64,000 nt of DNA from Devosia aurantiaca (GCF_011058215.1 NZ_JAALFG010000004.1:1-64000); one strand, 5' to 3'. Numbered from the stretch's first letter, positions 46,145 to 55,679 are shown. Numbers and translations are program-made. Notes: a model not told the origin generated them from the letters alone.

Positions 46145-46737
46145 TGGCCGGCGCGGTGCAGATTTTCCGGGCAGCTGCGCGAGCTACCTTGGCCGAAACG
46201 CATAAGGCTCTGGTCGACCTGGCTAAGCGCGAGCATGCGCGTGTGATGCAGGCTGACCCCAAGCCGCAGCGGTTCACGCGCATCGTTGACGGGCAGCGTG
46301 GGGCGCCGGAAGAGCGCGTCTCGATCGGCGGTGAGATTCGGTATCGCTACAATCGGCTGGACGAAGTCGTGCGCGCCGCCATGGACACACTGTTTGACCT
46401 CTCGCCGGTTCTTTCGGGCGAGTATCGGTCGGCACATATGCTCTTCGTCAATGGCGCAAGTGCTTCAAACCTCGCCGATTGGGATGGTACGAGCGACATC
46501 ATCATCACCAACACATTGCCCTACGCGCGCAAGATCGAGCTGGGAACGATGACGATGCGCGTGCCTGGTACCGAGCGCATATATGAGCAGGCTGAAGCCT
46601 TGCTTCGATCTCGCTTCGGCAATCAGGCGCGGATCGACTTCGTTTATCAGGGCGTCCTTGGCAAGATCACGACCGGCGGGCGCAAGGGCAACAAGGCAGG
46701 CAATCGCTATCCTGCACTGCGGATCAGGGGGCGCTGA
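46144..46737 (+). CDS. Neck/tail completion protein (HK97 gp10-like)
   Basis: 197 residues. A long helix then DTLFDLSPVLSGEYRSAHML and TNTLPYARKIELGTMTMRVP, followed by GTERIYEQAEALLRSRFGNQ, resembles HK97 gp10/minor tail neck proteins. The start overlaps the previous stop by one base. Confidence 0.7.
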   Translation: MAGAVQIFRAAARATLAETHKALVDLAKREHARVMQADPKPQRFTRIVDGQRGAPEERVSIGGEIRYRYNRLDEVVRAAMDTLFDLSPVLSGEYRSAHMLFVNGASASNLADWDGTSDIIITNTLPYARKIELGTMTMRVPGTERIYEQAEALLRSRFGNQARIDFVYQGVLGKITTGGRKGNKAGNRYPALRIRGR

Positions 46738-47192
46738 TGGCTGACTTCGCTGGTGCCAAAGCCGCTATTCGTCAACGGCTGGTCGATCTTTGGACTGCAA
46801 CGCCGATCGCCTTCCAGAATGAGAAGCCCGAGGGCGAGTGGCCGCCGGTCGATGCAGACGGTTTTGCTTCGGACGCCTGGGTGTTGCTCGAGGTCGAAGC
46901 GACCCGCTCGGCGATGCGTGGGGCAGGGTCGCCGGGTCAGCAAATCTGGGTCGACGAGGGCTTTATCTACGTCCACGTGTTTGTGCCAACCGGTTCTGGT
47001 GACCAGATGGCTAGTCAGCATGCGACGGCCATCGGTGAACTCTTCCGTGGCGCAGTCTTCTATCGCGAAACCCCTGGCTGCTATGTCCGCACCTGGGCGC
47101 CCCGGATCGATGGTGGCGGATCGGGCGATGACAATGGCAACTGGTTTCGCATCACGATGAGCGTGCCGTTTGAATATTGGCATCTCGGCTAA
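46737..47192 (+). CDS. Tail terminator-like protein
   Basis: 151 residues, alpha/beta (AKAAIRQRLVDLWTATPIAF, VLLEVEATRSAMRGAGSPG, IYVHVFVPTGSGDQMASQHA). This matches phage tail terminators (lambda gpU-like) that stop tail growth and join head to tail. It is followed by a terminator, so head/neck and tail genes may be separate transcripts. Confidence 0.7.
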   Translation: MADFAGAKAAIRQRLVDLWTATPIAFQNEKPEGEWPPVDADGFASDAWVLLEVEATRSAMRGAGSPGQQIWVDEGFIYVHVFVPTGSGDQMASQHATAIGELFRGAVFYRETPGCYVRTWAPRIDGGGSGDDNGNWFRITMSVPFEYWHLG

Positions 47193-47219
47193 ACCTCGTT
47201 TCCCGCAATCGTTCACTCG

Positions 47220-47240
47220 GCCCGCTTCGGCGGGCTTTTT
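47220..47240 (+). terminator. Rho-independent terminator between neck and tail genes
   Basis: GCCCGC-TTCG-GCGGGC followed by TTTTT, 28 bases after the tail terminator gene. The stem is perfect. It should reduce read-through into the tail tube gene, or the tail tube has its own promoter. Confidence 0.75.
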
Positions 47241-47257
47241 CATGAAAGGTGCCCAGC

Positions 47258-48450
47258 ATGGCATTCCAGTCCGGCCGCAATGTTGCGGTGTCCTACAAGC
47301 CCGAAACCACTTTCGGCACTCTAGCCGGCAACACGGGGGCAAGGCTTTTCGTCCGAACTTGGGCCAGCTGACGCTTGCCAAAGAGCCGATCATGTCGAAT
47401 GAAATTCGTCGCGACGGCCTTGCCAGCCGCGGACGGCACGGTTCGCGTTCGGTATCGGGGCAGTATGTCGGCGACCTGAGCCTTGGCACTTTCGACGAGC
47501 TGATCGAGGCGGCGTTCCGCGGCACTTTTGCGCCGACGCTGAGCATCACCGAGGCAACTGCTGGGCTGACCAGCATCACCACAACGACCAGCACCATTGT
47601 CGCTTCAGCCGGCTCCTGGATTGCCGCCGGACTGCGGGTCGGCGATGTCATTCGCCTTACCGGTCACTCCGCGGCTGAAAACAACGACCGCAACCTTCGC
47701 GTCACCGGGCTCACGGCCAGCACGATCACGGTGGCGGAAACGCTGACCGCTGTAGGCGCCGCCGATACGGCATTCGGTATCAGCCGCCCAAAGAAACTGC
47801 TGCAGGGCCTTGTCGCGCGCTCCTTCACCTTCGAAGAGCATGAGGCCGATATCGACGGCTCGGAAGTGTTCACCGGTGTCCGTGTCGGCGGCATGCAGCT
47901 CCAAATGCAGCCCAATGGCATGTGCGTCGTGACGTTCGACCTGGTCGGGCGCGACATGCAGGTTATGACGGGTGCCCAGTCGCCATATTACGCGGCGCCG
48001 GCTGAGTTCACCTCGATCGCAATGACCGCTGTCGAAGCGAAGATCCGCGTCGGCTCCGGCGATGTGCTCGACATCACTTCGCTCGACCTCAACCTCAACC
48101 TCAATGCCTCCGGCGTTCCCGTGGTCGGCTCCGTTGTAACGCCCGAAGTCTTCACCAACACAGGCACGGTCGAGGGCTCGATCACGGCTCTCAAGCAAGA
48201 CGTGTCGCGCTCCCAGCAATATCTCAACGAAACCGAGTTGAGCCTGCACCTGCTGTTCGAAGAGCAGGAAACCGGCGCTGCCGACTTCTGCTCTTTCTAT
48301 CTCGGCAACCTCACCTTGGGCAGCGCCACCAAGGGCGAGATCGGCACCGACAATGGTCGCACGCAGACGTTCTCGCTGCTCACCGGCGCCGATCAGCGCG
48401 GCGGTGCTTTCGACCGCACCACGCTCAAGTTCCAGACTTCAGCCACTTAA
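47258..48450 (+). CDS. Phage tail tube protein, one frameshift
   Basis: The start MAFQSGRNVAVSYKPETTFG (ATG 47258) and the main frame are separated by one missing G at about 47333; repaired, it reads TGGKAFRPNLGQLTLAKEP and continues to 48450, about 397 residues. It is beta-rich, with an Ig-like inserted region around 90-165. Tail tube proteins form the central channel of the long tail; the size is larger than lambda gpV but usual for this phage group. Confidence 0.75.
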
Positions 48451-48464
48451 CCTCAGGAGCAATC

Positions 48465-48728
48465 ATGTCCAAGAACGAAAAGGCGGTCCGCGATGCGGCC
48501 GCTGCGCTTCATGACGCTATTGTCGTCGCTCAGAAAACCGGCCTCCACGTTGAGTGGCCGGCCACTGTCCAAGGCCTTCTTTCGATCTCCATCAGCGAGA
48601 CGGCCAAGAGCGAACAGGATGCCGTTGTGACCGTCGTTGCCAAGGGCGTCGAGCCTGGCAGCCCTGAGCACGCCAAGGCCGAGCAGGCTGCGCAGAAGGC
48701 CGTCAACGGCTCTTCTGCAACCACCTAA
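48465..48728 (+). CDS. Small hypothetical tail-region protein
   Basis: 87 residues, Ala-rich (MSKNEKAVRDAAAALHDAIV), with no recognised domain. It lies between tail tube and tail chaperone genes, where small tail components are usual. Confidence 0.5.
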   Translation: MSKNEKAVRDAAAALHDAIVVAQKTGLHVEWPATVQGLLSISISETAKSEQDAVVTVVAKGVEPGSPEHAKAEQAAQKAVNGSSATT

Positions 48729-48823
48729 TCTAATCGGCCCGAACAGCCGCCAGAACGTCGCGCAAGCGACCAGCGGGCCCCGCGTGTCGGCGCGGGGCTC
48801 GTGACCTTCCGACAGAGGACAAA

Positions 48824-49267
48824 ATGAACACCGAAAACACGGTACTCGAACTTTCGAGCGACGACTTTGCCAGTGCCGACACTGCCACAATGAACGTCAT
48901 GGTCGGAGGCAAGCCATCTGGCTGGCTCTGGGAGTTTGCGGGGCCTAGCCATCCTAAGACACTTAACCAGGCGAACCGCACTGCACGGGAAACTCTGCAC
49001 AAGACCCGGCTGATCGAGCAAGCGCAAGTCAACGGTCGCAAGTGGATTGCCGAAGAGCAGACGCCTGACCAAGTCCGCGCCGGCAATGTGGATTATGTCA
49101 TCGAGCGTCTGCTGGGCTGGTCGGCCATACGGATCGACGGCGCTGACGTTCCGTTTACCGATGCCAAAGCCCGAGAAATGCTGGCAAACCCCAAGAACGT
49201 CAGTCTCCTTGCTCAGGCCATGGAATTCTTGGCTGCCGACAGTTCTTTTACGAAGCGCTCCGCCTAG
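48824..49267 (+). CDS. Tail assembly chaperone (gpG-like)
   Basis: 147 residues, a mixed N-terminal domain (VLELSSDDFASADTATMNVM) followed by helices. Position between tube and tape measure is that of tail assembly chaperones, which bind the tape measure during tail assembly. The -1 frame continues past its stop, suggesting a G/GT-type fusion product. Confidence 0.7.
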   Translation: MNTENTVLELSSDDFASADTATMNVMVGGKPSGWLWEFAGPSHPKTLNQANRTARETLHKTRLIEQAQVNGRKWIAEEQTPDQVRAGNVDYVIERLLGWSAIRIDGADVPFTDAKAREMLANPKNVSLLAQAMEFLAADSSFTKRSA

Positions 49268-49632
49268 CTCTACTCGACTTCGCAGAGCGCGAACTTCAAT
49301 TATCGGCACGGGATAAGGACGGAACCAGTCTGCGGGACAACCTGCAGGGCCTTCTCAGCCGCGCCCGGACACACCAACGGCGCCAAGAGCTTTACGAGCA
49401 GCTGGCGCTCCCGAAGTTTCCAGAGCCGGTGCGCTATATATGGTCTGCCTATTGGGACATTCGATCCCGCCGCGGTAGCAATGGCTTCGGTGTCGTTCCT
49501 ATTACGTGGAGCGATATCGATGCTTTCGCGCGACTGACCGGGCTGTACCTAGTGCCTTGGGAGGTCAAGATCATCACGGCGCTCGATGACCTTTGGCTAG
49601 CTACCGTCGGCAAGTCTGAAGCGAATAAGTAA
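49186..49632 (+). CDS. Frameshifted extension of the tail assembly chaperone (gpT-like)
   Basis: The -1 frame relative to the previous gene is open from before 49186 to 49632 and reads FYEALRLALLDFAERELQL, then RYIWSAYWDIRSRRG and a WEVKIITALDDLW end. It has no ATG before its conserved N-terminal part; the only near start is GTG 49429. Candidate slip sites inside the overlap are AAACCCC (49186-49192, in X-XXY-YYZ phase) and TTTT (49246-49249). This would give the long GT product of siphophages. Confidence 0.6.
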   Translation, partial: KPQERQSPCSGHGILGCRQFFYEALRLALLDFAERELQLSARDKDGTSLRDNLQGLLSRARTHQRRQELYEQLALPKFPEPVRYIWSAYWDIRSRRGSNGFGVVPITWSDIDAFARLTGLYLVPWEVKIITALDDLWLATVGKSEANK

Positions 49633-49909
49633 GGTCTTCGAGTCGCTCGACATAGGCAGTCAGCACCGGCCGCAATGCCACATGTGCGTCGTTCCAAGCC
49701 AATGCGGCTTCCTGCTGGGTGCCATCCAGAGAGTTCACCACTGACCCCGTGGGAACGTCCGTAAGCTCTTCCAAAATTGTTCTGTAATGCGCGGAAAGGG
49801 CAGACATCGACGCTGCCAATTCCGCGCATTTCCCTTTGTCCGACTGAGCGGCGACAGGTGTCGCAAGCAAAAAAACCGAAGACAAAACGAGAAAAAGTTT
49901 CATTCGCAT
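49601..49909 (-). CDS. Small secreted protein, probable moron
   Basis: 102 residues with a clear signal peptide (MRMKLFLVLSSVFLLATPVAAQ) and a mature helical domain with two Cys (GKCAELAA and LQTCRR) likely to form a disulphide. It lies on the strand opposite to all tail genes, and its 3' end overlaps the chaperone gene by 32 bases. This is typical of a lysogeny-expressed moron acting in the periplasm. Confidence 0.65.
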   Translation of the reverse strand: MRMKLFLVLSSVFLLATPVAAQSDKGKCAELAASMSALSAHYRTILEELTDVPTGSVVNSLDGTQQEAALAWNDAHVALRPVLTAYVERLEDLTYSLQTCRR

Positions 49910-49976
49910 CTCCTGATCGAGACGCGAAAGCTACTTCACGACCCATGCAGGCACAAGCGAAGCCAAGGAAACGTCA

Positions 49977-52340
49977 ATGACGCAGGCTATTACAGAACTC
50001 GTCGTTCGCGGCGATGGCGCACTGGCTGCCCTCGATCGCTTCGAAGCCAGCATGGAAAAGGCCGGCATTGCCACTGAGCATTCGACCGGGGCAATCGCCG
50101 ATTTCGAACGCCGCATGGCCGCCGCACGATCGGCAATCGAACGCGGAAACGCGATCACCACAGAGTCGGTCGCAAGGAAGACTGCAGAACAGCGGGCATG
50201 GGATAAGTGGTCAGCGACGGTGGATCGCACTTCGGCCCTGCGGTTAAGGCTGGAGCGAGAAGCTGCTCAGGCTTCAGTTGCCGCTGCCAACGCCGTCAAT
50301 CTTGGTTACGCCACCCAAGAGCAGGCGCTGTCGACACTCGTCGCCTTGGAGCGTCGCCATGCCGAGCAATTGCGAGCGGTGACCGACCAACACCAGAGTG
50401 CAACACAGGCAACGCTGGCGCATGCAGCAGCGAATGACAATTTGGCTATTTCCACCCAACGTGCAGCGGCAATGCGAGACGTTGGTGGCGGCAACTTGAA
50501 CACCGCGAATATTGCCGCGCAGTTTCAGGATATCGGTGTTACCGCTGCCATGGGTATGAGCCCGATCATGATCGCCCTGCAGCAGGGTACTCAGCTCTCG
50601 GCAGTGCTCAACGGCATGCAAAGCCCGATCAAGGGTTTGGCGGCGGGTCTTATGTCCATCGTCAATCCGGTCAGCTTGCTGACGATCGGGTTTGTCGCGC
50701 TCGCGGCTGCGGCAGTCCAGTGGTTCGCAAGCGCTTCCGCCGGGTCAGAAGAGTCGGTCCGCACCTTGCAGGATCACAAGACCTGGTTGAACGAGCTGCT
50801 AGCCGGCTATGACGCCGTGGCAGAGGCGGCCACAAAGACGGTGGAAGCGGCGACCCGATTGCCGGAGGGCGTCGTTCGCTCTGACCTGACTGCCAATCTG
50901 CTCGAGCAGTATATTGCGGCCCAGGCTCTTCAGCAGCGCATCAGCGACACCCGGAATGAAATTGCCGAAATGGCGACGTTTCTCCGTGAGACAATGGATA
51001 TCGGCTTGGGCGTTGGCGACAACACCGCTGCTATCGCCGCCGGCGCCCAGCAGATCGAAGTCATTCGAGATCTCGGTTTGTCCAGTAGGAACACGGCTGC
51101 GGAGCTTGAGCAGGTCATGGTTGCAGCCCGAGAGCTCTACAACACCGTCGACGATCCTTCAGTGCAGCAGATGGCCAAGCGCTTCTACGATCTGGCGCTC
51201 GAGCTCTTCAATGTGCAGGCGCAAGCGGAGGCGACGCGGTCTGCTCTGGCTACTCTTAACAACATGGATATCCAGATCAGTGTGCAGGCGGATACGAGCG
51301 CTGCCATTAGCGCGATCGAGGACTTGAAGCGCATGATGCCCGAGCTTCGTTCGGTGCGAGAACAGGCTCGGGATTCGCTGAACGAAGCTTTGGGCAAAGC
51401 GCCCGACGAAATCCTTCGGCAAGCGGCTCGAAATCAATACGCCGACACGATCGCTGCGCTCGATGAGCGCGATCGTCGCGATGAGGCGGCTAAACTTGCC
51501 AGCAAAGCAGCTCGTGGCGGCGGCAGTGGCGGTGGTCGCCAACATTTTGCTGGCATGGTCGAGAGCACACAGCAGTCGATCGACCAGCTTCGCCTGCAGG
51601 CCGAGACGATGAGTATGACGGGGCAAGCGGCGGCAGCGCTCCGCCATGAGCAGGAACTGCTCAACCAGGCAGCGAATGACAATATCGCTTTGTCGCCTGC
51701 ACAGCGCGAGGAGATCGCGCTTCTGTCAGAACAGTATGCCCAGGCGGAAGCTTCGCTTGCCGGCGTGCAGTTTGCGATGGGCGATCCGACGCCGTGGGAT
51801 GAAGCCATCGCCAACATCGCCAATCTCGACGCGGCATTAGCGACGGGTGCGATTTCTTGGGAGCAATATGGCGCGGCTGCTTTCCGGGCCAACTCCGGTG
51901 CAGCATCGGCCGTGCTTGGGCTCGCCAGCGGCATGACCGGCGCCCTGGCGTCCATGTTCAAAGACAACAAGGCTTTTGCTGTCGCCAACGCCGTGGTGAG
52001 CACTGCCGAGGCGGTAATGAAGGCTATGGCGACCTATGGACCGACACCCTGGGGCTTTGCTGCCGCTGGCGTGGCTGCCGCCACAGGTGCTGCCCAAATT
52101 GCCACCATCATGTCTGCCCAGAAGGGCAGTGGCAGCGTCTCGCGTCCGAGTGGCGGTGCAACAGCCGGGAGCGCGGCGCAGGCCGCTCCCGCTGCGCAGC
52201 GCGCGACGCAGATCAACCTCACCCTGGCCGGTTCTGGTCGCTACAGTCGAGAGGACGTTCGCGACCTCATCGAGCAGCTGACCGATGGCATCAACGATGG
52301 CGTCGACCAGGGCAAGTTCAAGCTGGCGGTGAACTCATGA
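49977..52340 (+). CDS. Phage tail tape measure protein
   Basis: 787 residues. N-terminal coiled coil (1-150), a conserved block around 175-215 (NIAAQFQDIGVTAAMGMSPI, ALQQGTQLSAVL), hydrophobic segments at 220-245 and 640-720, and a helical rest. It sets tail length and may form a channel for DNA entry. Its C-terminal 40 residues (QINLTLAGSGRYSREDV) resemble the end of a small protein encoded two genes later. The ATGA overlap at 52337 couples it to the next gene. Confidence 0.9.
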   Translation: MTQAITELVVRGDGALAALDRFEASMEKAGIATEHSTGAIADFERRMAAARSAIERGNAITTESVARKTAEQRAWDKWSATVDRTSALRLRLEREAAQASVAAANAVNLGYATQEQALSTLVALERRHAEQLRAVTDQHQSATQATLAHAAANDNLAISTQRAAAMRDVGGGNLNTANIAAQFQDIGVTAAMGMSPIMIALQQGTQLSAVLNGMQSPIKGLAAGLMSIVNPVSLLTIGFVALAAAAVQWFASASAGSEESVRTLQDHKTWLNELLAGYDAVAEAATKTVEAATRLPEGVVRSDLTANLLEQYIAAQALQQRISDTRNEIAEMATFLRETMDIGLGVGDNTAAIAAGAQQIEVIRDLGLSSRNTAAELEQVMVAARELYNTVDDPSVQQMAKRFYDLALELFNVQAQAEATRSALATLNNMDIQISVQADTSAAISAIEDLKRMMPELRSVREQARDSLNEALGKAPDEILRQAARNQYADTIAALDERDRRDEAAKLASKAARGGGSGGGRQHFAGMVESTQQSIDQLRLQAETMSMTGQAAAALRHEQELLNQAANDNIALSPAQREEIALLSEQYAQAEASLAGVQFAMGDPTPWDEAIANIANLDAALATGAISWEQYGAAAFRANSGAASAVLGLASGMTGALASMFKDNKAFAVANAVVSTAEAVMKAMATYGPTPWGFAAAGVAAATGAAQIATIMSAQKGSGSVSRPSGGATAGSAAQAAPAAQRATQINLTLAGSGRYSREDVRDLIEQLTDGINDGVDQGKFKLAVNS

Positions 52341-53143
52341 TCGTTCTCTCGCGCGGCTTGCTGCTTGAGCCGTCAACCTCCGTCAGCCTCGAGGCACCGG
52401 TGATCCTCTGGGAGTCGGTGGTTACGCGCGACACGATCACCGCCAGCTCCGAGCACGAGGATTACCCTGCCACCAATCTTGCGACCGACTCCACCATCGA
52501 AAGGTGGCGGGCTGCAGCGGCGGGGCTCGTGACGATCGAGGTCGACAGCGCCGGAGAAGAGGTCGATGCCATTGGCATTGCGCGGCACAACTTCGGCTCG
52601 AACCATACAATATCGATCGAGGCGGAGATCGCGCAAAATTCGGGCGCTCAGTGGGTCGAGGTCATCGCGCCAAACATGCTGCCCGACAATAGTCCGGTGC
52701 TGTTTCGGTTCGCGCCGATCGTGGCCAACCGGTTCCGAATTCACATCAACGGCGGCAACACGCCGCCATCGGCCGCGGTGATCTATGCCGGCAAGCTGCT
52801 CGTCTTGCCGCACGGGATCTCGGCGGGACACGTGCCGCTCGACCAGGCGCATGAAACGCAGCTCGCCAACGGCCGCTCGGAAGCCGGCAACTTCCTGGGT
52901 CGCATCATAACCGGCCAGAGTGCGCAAACGACCGCGTCGTTCGATATGCTGCCGATCGGCTGGTACTATGAGGCCATGGAGCCTTTCATCGCTCGCGGCA
53001 CGACCGGGCCGTTCTTCTTTGCTTGGCTGCCGCAGGATCGTCCGCAGGATGTAGGGTTCGCCTGGCTCAATGCCGATCCTCGCCCCAGCATGGGCAGCCT
53101 GTTCTTCGACGTTTCGCTGGATATCGGCGGCATCACCTGGTGA
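52337..53143 (+). CDS. Distal tail protein-like hypothetical
   Basis: 268 residues, beta-rich with a discoidin-like region (ATNLATDSTIERWRAAAAGL, GIARHNFGSNHTISIEAEIA) and a C-terminal half with MLPIGWYYEAMEPFIARGTT. The position after the tape measure fits a distal tail or tail-tip component. The family is not named with certainty. Confidence 0.62.
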   Translation: MIVLSRGLLLEPSTSVSLEAPVILWESVVTRDTITASSEHEDYPATNLATDSTIERWRAAAAGLVTIEVDSAGEEVDAIGIARHNFGSNHTISIEAEIAQNSGAQWVEVIAPNMLPDNSPVLFRFAPIVANRFRIHINGGNTPPSAAVIYAGKLLVLPHGISAGHVPLDQAHETQLANGRSEAGNFLGRIITGQSAQTTASFDMLPIGWYYEAMEPFIARGTTGPFFFAWLPQDRPQDVGFAWLNADPRPSMGSLFFDVSLDIGGITW

Positions 53144-53376
53144 TCATCATGGAACCAACCTGGCTTACCGTCCTCTGGGTCGGGGCAATGGCTTTCTGCT
53201 TTGGCGTAGCCGTTGAACGCATCCGTAAGGGAATGAAAATGGTCAAGGCAGACGCTGAGCGCCGAAGCCAGATCAACATCACGCTCAACCCGGGTCACCG
53301 CTACAGCCGCAATGATGTTTGCAGCCCCATAGAGCGACTGGCTGACGGGATTGATCCAAAGGGCGGCGCGCGGTGA
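53140..53376 (+). CDS. Small membrane-anchored protein with tape-measure-like tail
   Basis: 78 residues from GTG 53140 (or ATG 53149). One hydrophobic helix (LTVLWVGAMAFCFGVAVE), then a basic turn and the C-terminal QINITLNPGHRYSRNDV, PIERLADGID. That stretch matches the last part of the tape measure protein (QINLTLAGSGRYSREDV, LIEQLTDGIN). It is coupled to both neighbours by GTGA overlaps. Possible roles are tail-tip assembly or interaction with the inner membrane at infection. Confidence 0.55.
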   Translation: MIIMEPTWLTVLWVGAMAFCFGVAVERIRKGMKMVKADAERRSQINITLNPGHRYSRNDVCSPIERLADGIDPKGGAR

Positions 53377-55667
53377 AGACTGATCGTTCCCTGACCTTTG
53401 TCGAGATCGACATTCCCTATTGCGCGCTGCGCTATGGGGAAGGGGCCTGCACGGCGCAGCTGGGCGTCGACAGCCCGGTCAAGTGCTTCAACACCTTTGC
53501 CACCTGTGCCAAGCGCAGCGTCTTTTCGGAAGGCATTGTGACGCTGCGGTTCGCCAAGGACGCGGCCTATCTGGGCGAAAGCGGCATCGACGCGATCCCG
53601 TCCATCGTGTCGGTGAACTATGACCCGGCCCGGCTGTCGCTGGGCGAGAAGAGCCTGGGCGCCCGCGCCAAGCTGTCGGTCACCTTTCGCGACCATCCTT
53701 ACGGCGACACCGGCAGCGGCTTTGACAAGTATCGTGCCGAGCGACCCTATGACCCGGCCAAGGTCGGTTCGTTCTGGGGCAAGCTGCGCGCTCGGCATCC
53801 CATCCTCAATGGCCGCGCCATTCGCTTGATCCGCGGCGTGGTGGGGCAGGGCCTCGAGGAGATGGAAACGCGGCACCTGATGATCGACGGCCTGGACACG
53901 GCCGAAGATGGCAGGGCGACGATCGTCGGCAAGGATGTGCTGAAACTTGCCGATGGCGATCGGGCTTTGGCGCCGAAGGCCAGCAACGGCTATCTGCTCG
54001 CCGACATCAGCACGTCGGCAACGTCGTTCACCCTTGGGCCAAGCGGTATTGGCAACAAGGAATATCCGGCCAGCGGCTATCTGGCTCTGGGTGGCAAGGA
54101 GATCGTCTCCTTCACCCGCAGCAATGACGCGGTTACCATCGTCCGGGCCCAGTTCGAGACCACGGCCAAGGCGCATCGTGCCCAGGACCGGGCGCAGCTG
54201 TGCCTGAACTTTCTGGGCGTCAATGTGGCGGACATCCTCGCGACCCTGTTCCAGGATTATGCCGGCATCCCTGCATCGCAGATCCCGCTCGACGACTGGC
54301 GGGAAGAGACCAATGCCTATCTGCGCCGCGTCTACACGGCGCTGATTGCCGAGCCGACGCCGGTTCGTGATCTTGCTGCTGAACTGGTCGAGCAGGCGGC
54401 ACTGGCGCTCATACCCGACGATATCGAACAGCGCATAAAGCTACAGGTGCTGCGCTCGATTTCGACCGACGCGGGGCTCTGGAGCGAGGAAAATATCGGG
54501 CAGGGGTCGTTGCGCATCAAGGACAAGCCTGAAAAACGCATTACCAACTGCGTGACCTATTACGGGCTGATCAATCCGCTTGAGAACGTCACAGACGCCA
54601 AGAATTATCGGTCCATCGAAGCGTTCGACGCCACCGACTTCGACGTCGAAGATCAGCCGCGCATCAAGCGCATCTACTCCCGCTGGATTCCGGCCTTTGG
54701 GCGCACCATTGCCGCGCGTCTCAACCTGATCCAGGTCGGCCGTTACAGCCGCGCGCCCAGGCAGTTCAGCTTCGACGTCTTCCGCAATGCGCCGGTGGCT
54801 TTTGGCGGCGGCTATCGCCTGAGTGCCTGGCCGCTGCAGCTGCCGACCGGTGAGCGGGAAAGCGTACCCATCCAGGTTGTCAGCCTGCAAGCTGAGGAAG
54901 CCTGGCAACGCCTCGACTGCGAAGAGGCCCGCTTCATCGACCTCGAAGAACTCGACCTCAACAACCGCGTCATCGTCATCGACGGCAACGCGTTCAACCT
55001 CAATTTTCGGACAATCCACGACGGCTTGTTTCCGCCGCTTCTCGCGGGCGACACCGTCACCTTTGTCATCAACAGCGGCGTGATCATCGGATCGCATTCC
55101 ACCTCGCTGCCCGCCATCAATCTCGGCGCCTGGCCGGCTGGCTTTGTCCCTGCCATTCGATTGCGTGGTGGGGTTCGAGGCAAAGGCGGTGCAGGCGGTA
55201 ATGGCGGTAGTGCAGGCAACAGCGGCGGAGCCGGTGGCGGGGGCGGAACGGCACTCTATGCTCGTCATCCGTTTACTCTGGAGCTCTTCGAGGGCGCGTC
55301 GCTCTGGGGCGGCGGCGGCGGTGGCGGCGGCGGTGCAGGTGGCCCCTCCAGTACGATCGGTGGTGGTGGTCGTGGCGGCGGCGGCGGTGGCGGCGCTGGT
55401 GTGGACGGTGGTTCCGGTGGCGGAGGTGCCAATCCAGGGCGTGGTGGTTCCCCGACTGGTGGCGGTAATGGTGGCAATGCTTCCGGTGAGGCTGGCGGAG
55501 GTCGAAGCGGTGGTAATCCGGGTAATGCGGGCGACCGAGGCGGCACCGGTACTAATCCCAATACGAACGGTGGCAATGGCGGCGTCGCGGGTGCTGCCAT
55601 CGACGGCAATTCGTATTCGACCAAGACTGGGCCGACCAACACCCTTCGCGGTCGACTGATCAACTAG
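53373..55667 (+). CDS. Tail tip/receptor-binding protein with C-terminal glycine-rich domain
   Basis: 764 residues. The first 590 are a mixed beta domain of tail-tip type, with Cys in YGEGACTAQLG and FATCAKR. Residues about 597-745 are glycine-rich, with many GGxGG and GGGGGGGG runs (GKGGAGGNGGSAGNSGG), followed by a short end (YSTKTGPTNTLRGRLIN). Such regions form polyglycine-II bundles in gp38-type phage adhesins and glycine-rich tail proteins. It probably contacts the host receptor. Confidence 0.72.
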   Translation: MKTDRSLTFVEIDIPYCALRYGEGACTAQLGVDSPVKCFNTFATCAKRSVFSEGIVTLRFAKDAAYLGESGIDAIPSIVSVNYDPARLSLGEKSLGARAKLSVTFRDHPYGDTGSGFDKYRAERPYDPAKVGSFWGKLRARHPILNGRAIRLIRGVVGQGLEEMETRHLMIDGLDTAEDGRATIVGKDVLKLADGDRALAPKASNGYLLADISTSATSFTLGPSGIGNKEYPASGYLALGGKEIVSFTRSNDAVTIVRAQFETTAKAHRAQDRAQLCLNFLGVNVADILATLFQDYAGIPASQIPLDDWREETNAYLRRVYTALIAEPTPVRDLAAELVEQAALALIPDDIEQRIKLQVLRSISTDAGLWSEENIGQGSLRIKDKPEKRITNCVTYYGLINPLENVTDAKNYRSIEAFDATDFDVEDQPRIKRIYSRWIPAFGRTIAARLNLIQVGRYSRAPRQFSFDVFRNAPVAFGGGYRLSAWPLQLPTGERESVPIQVVSLQAEEAWQRLDCEEARFIDLEELDLNNRVIVIDGNAFNLNFRTIHDGLFPPLLAGDTVTFVINSGVIIGSHSTSLPAINLGAWPAGFVPAIRLRGGVRGKGGAGGNGGSAGNSGGAGGGGGTALYARHPFTLELFEGASLWGGGGGGGGGAGGPSSTIGGGGRGGGGGGGAGVDGGSGGGGANPGRGGSPTGGGNGGNASGEAGGGRSGGNPGNAGDRGGTGTNPNTNGGNGGVAGAAIDGNSYSTKTGPTNTLRGRLIN

Positions 55668-55679
55668 CAGGAAACAGCA

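Noticed and set aside
55144..55663. Repetitive frames in the glycine-rich region, and possible repeat array
   Set aside because: The repeats are in-frame glycine codons of one protein; there are no spacers, so it is not a CRISPR array.
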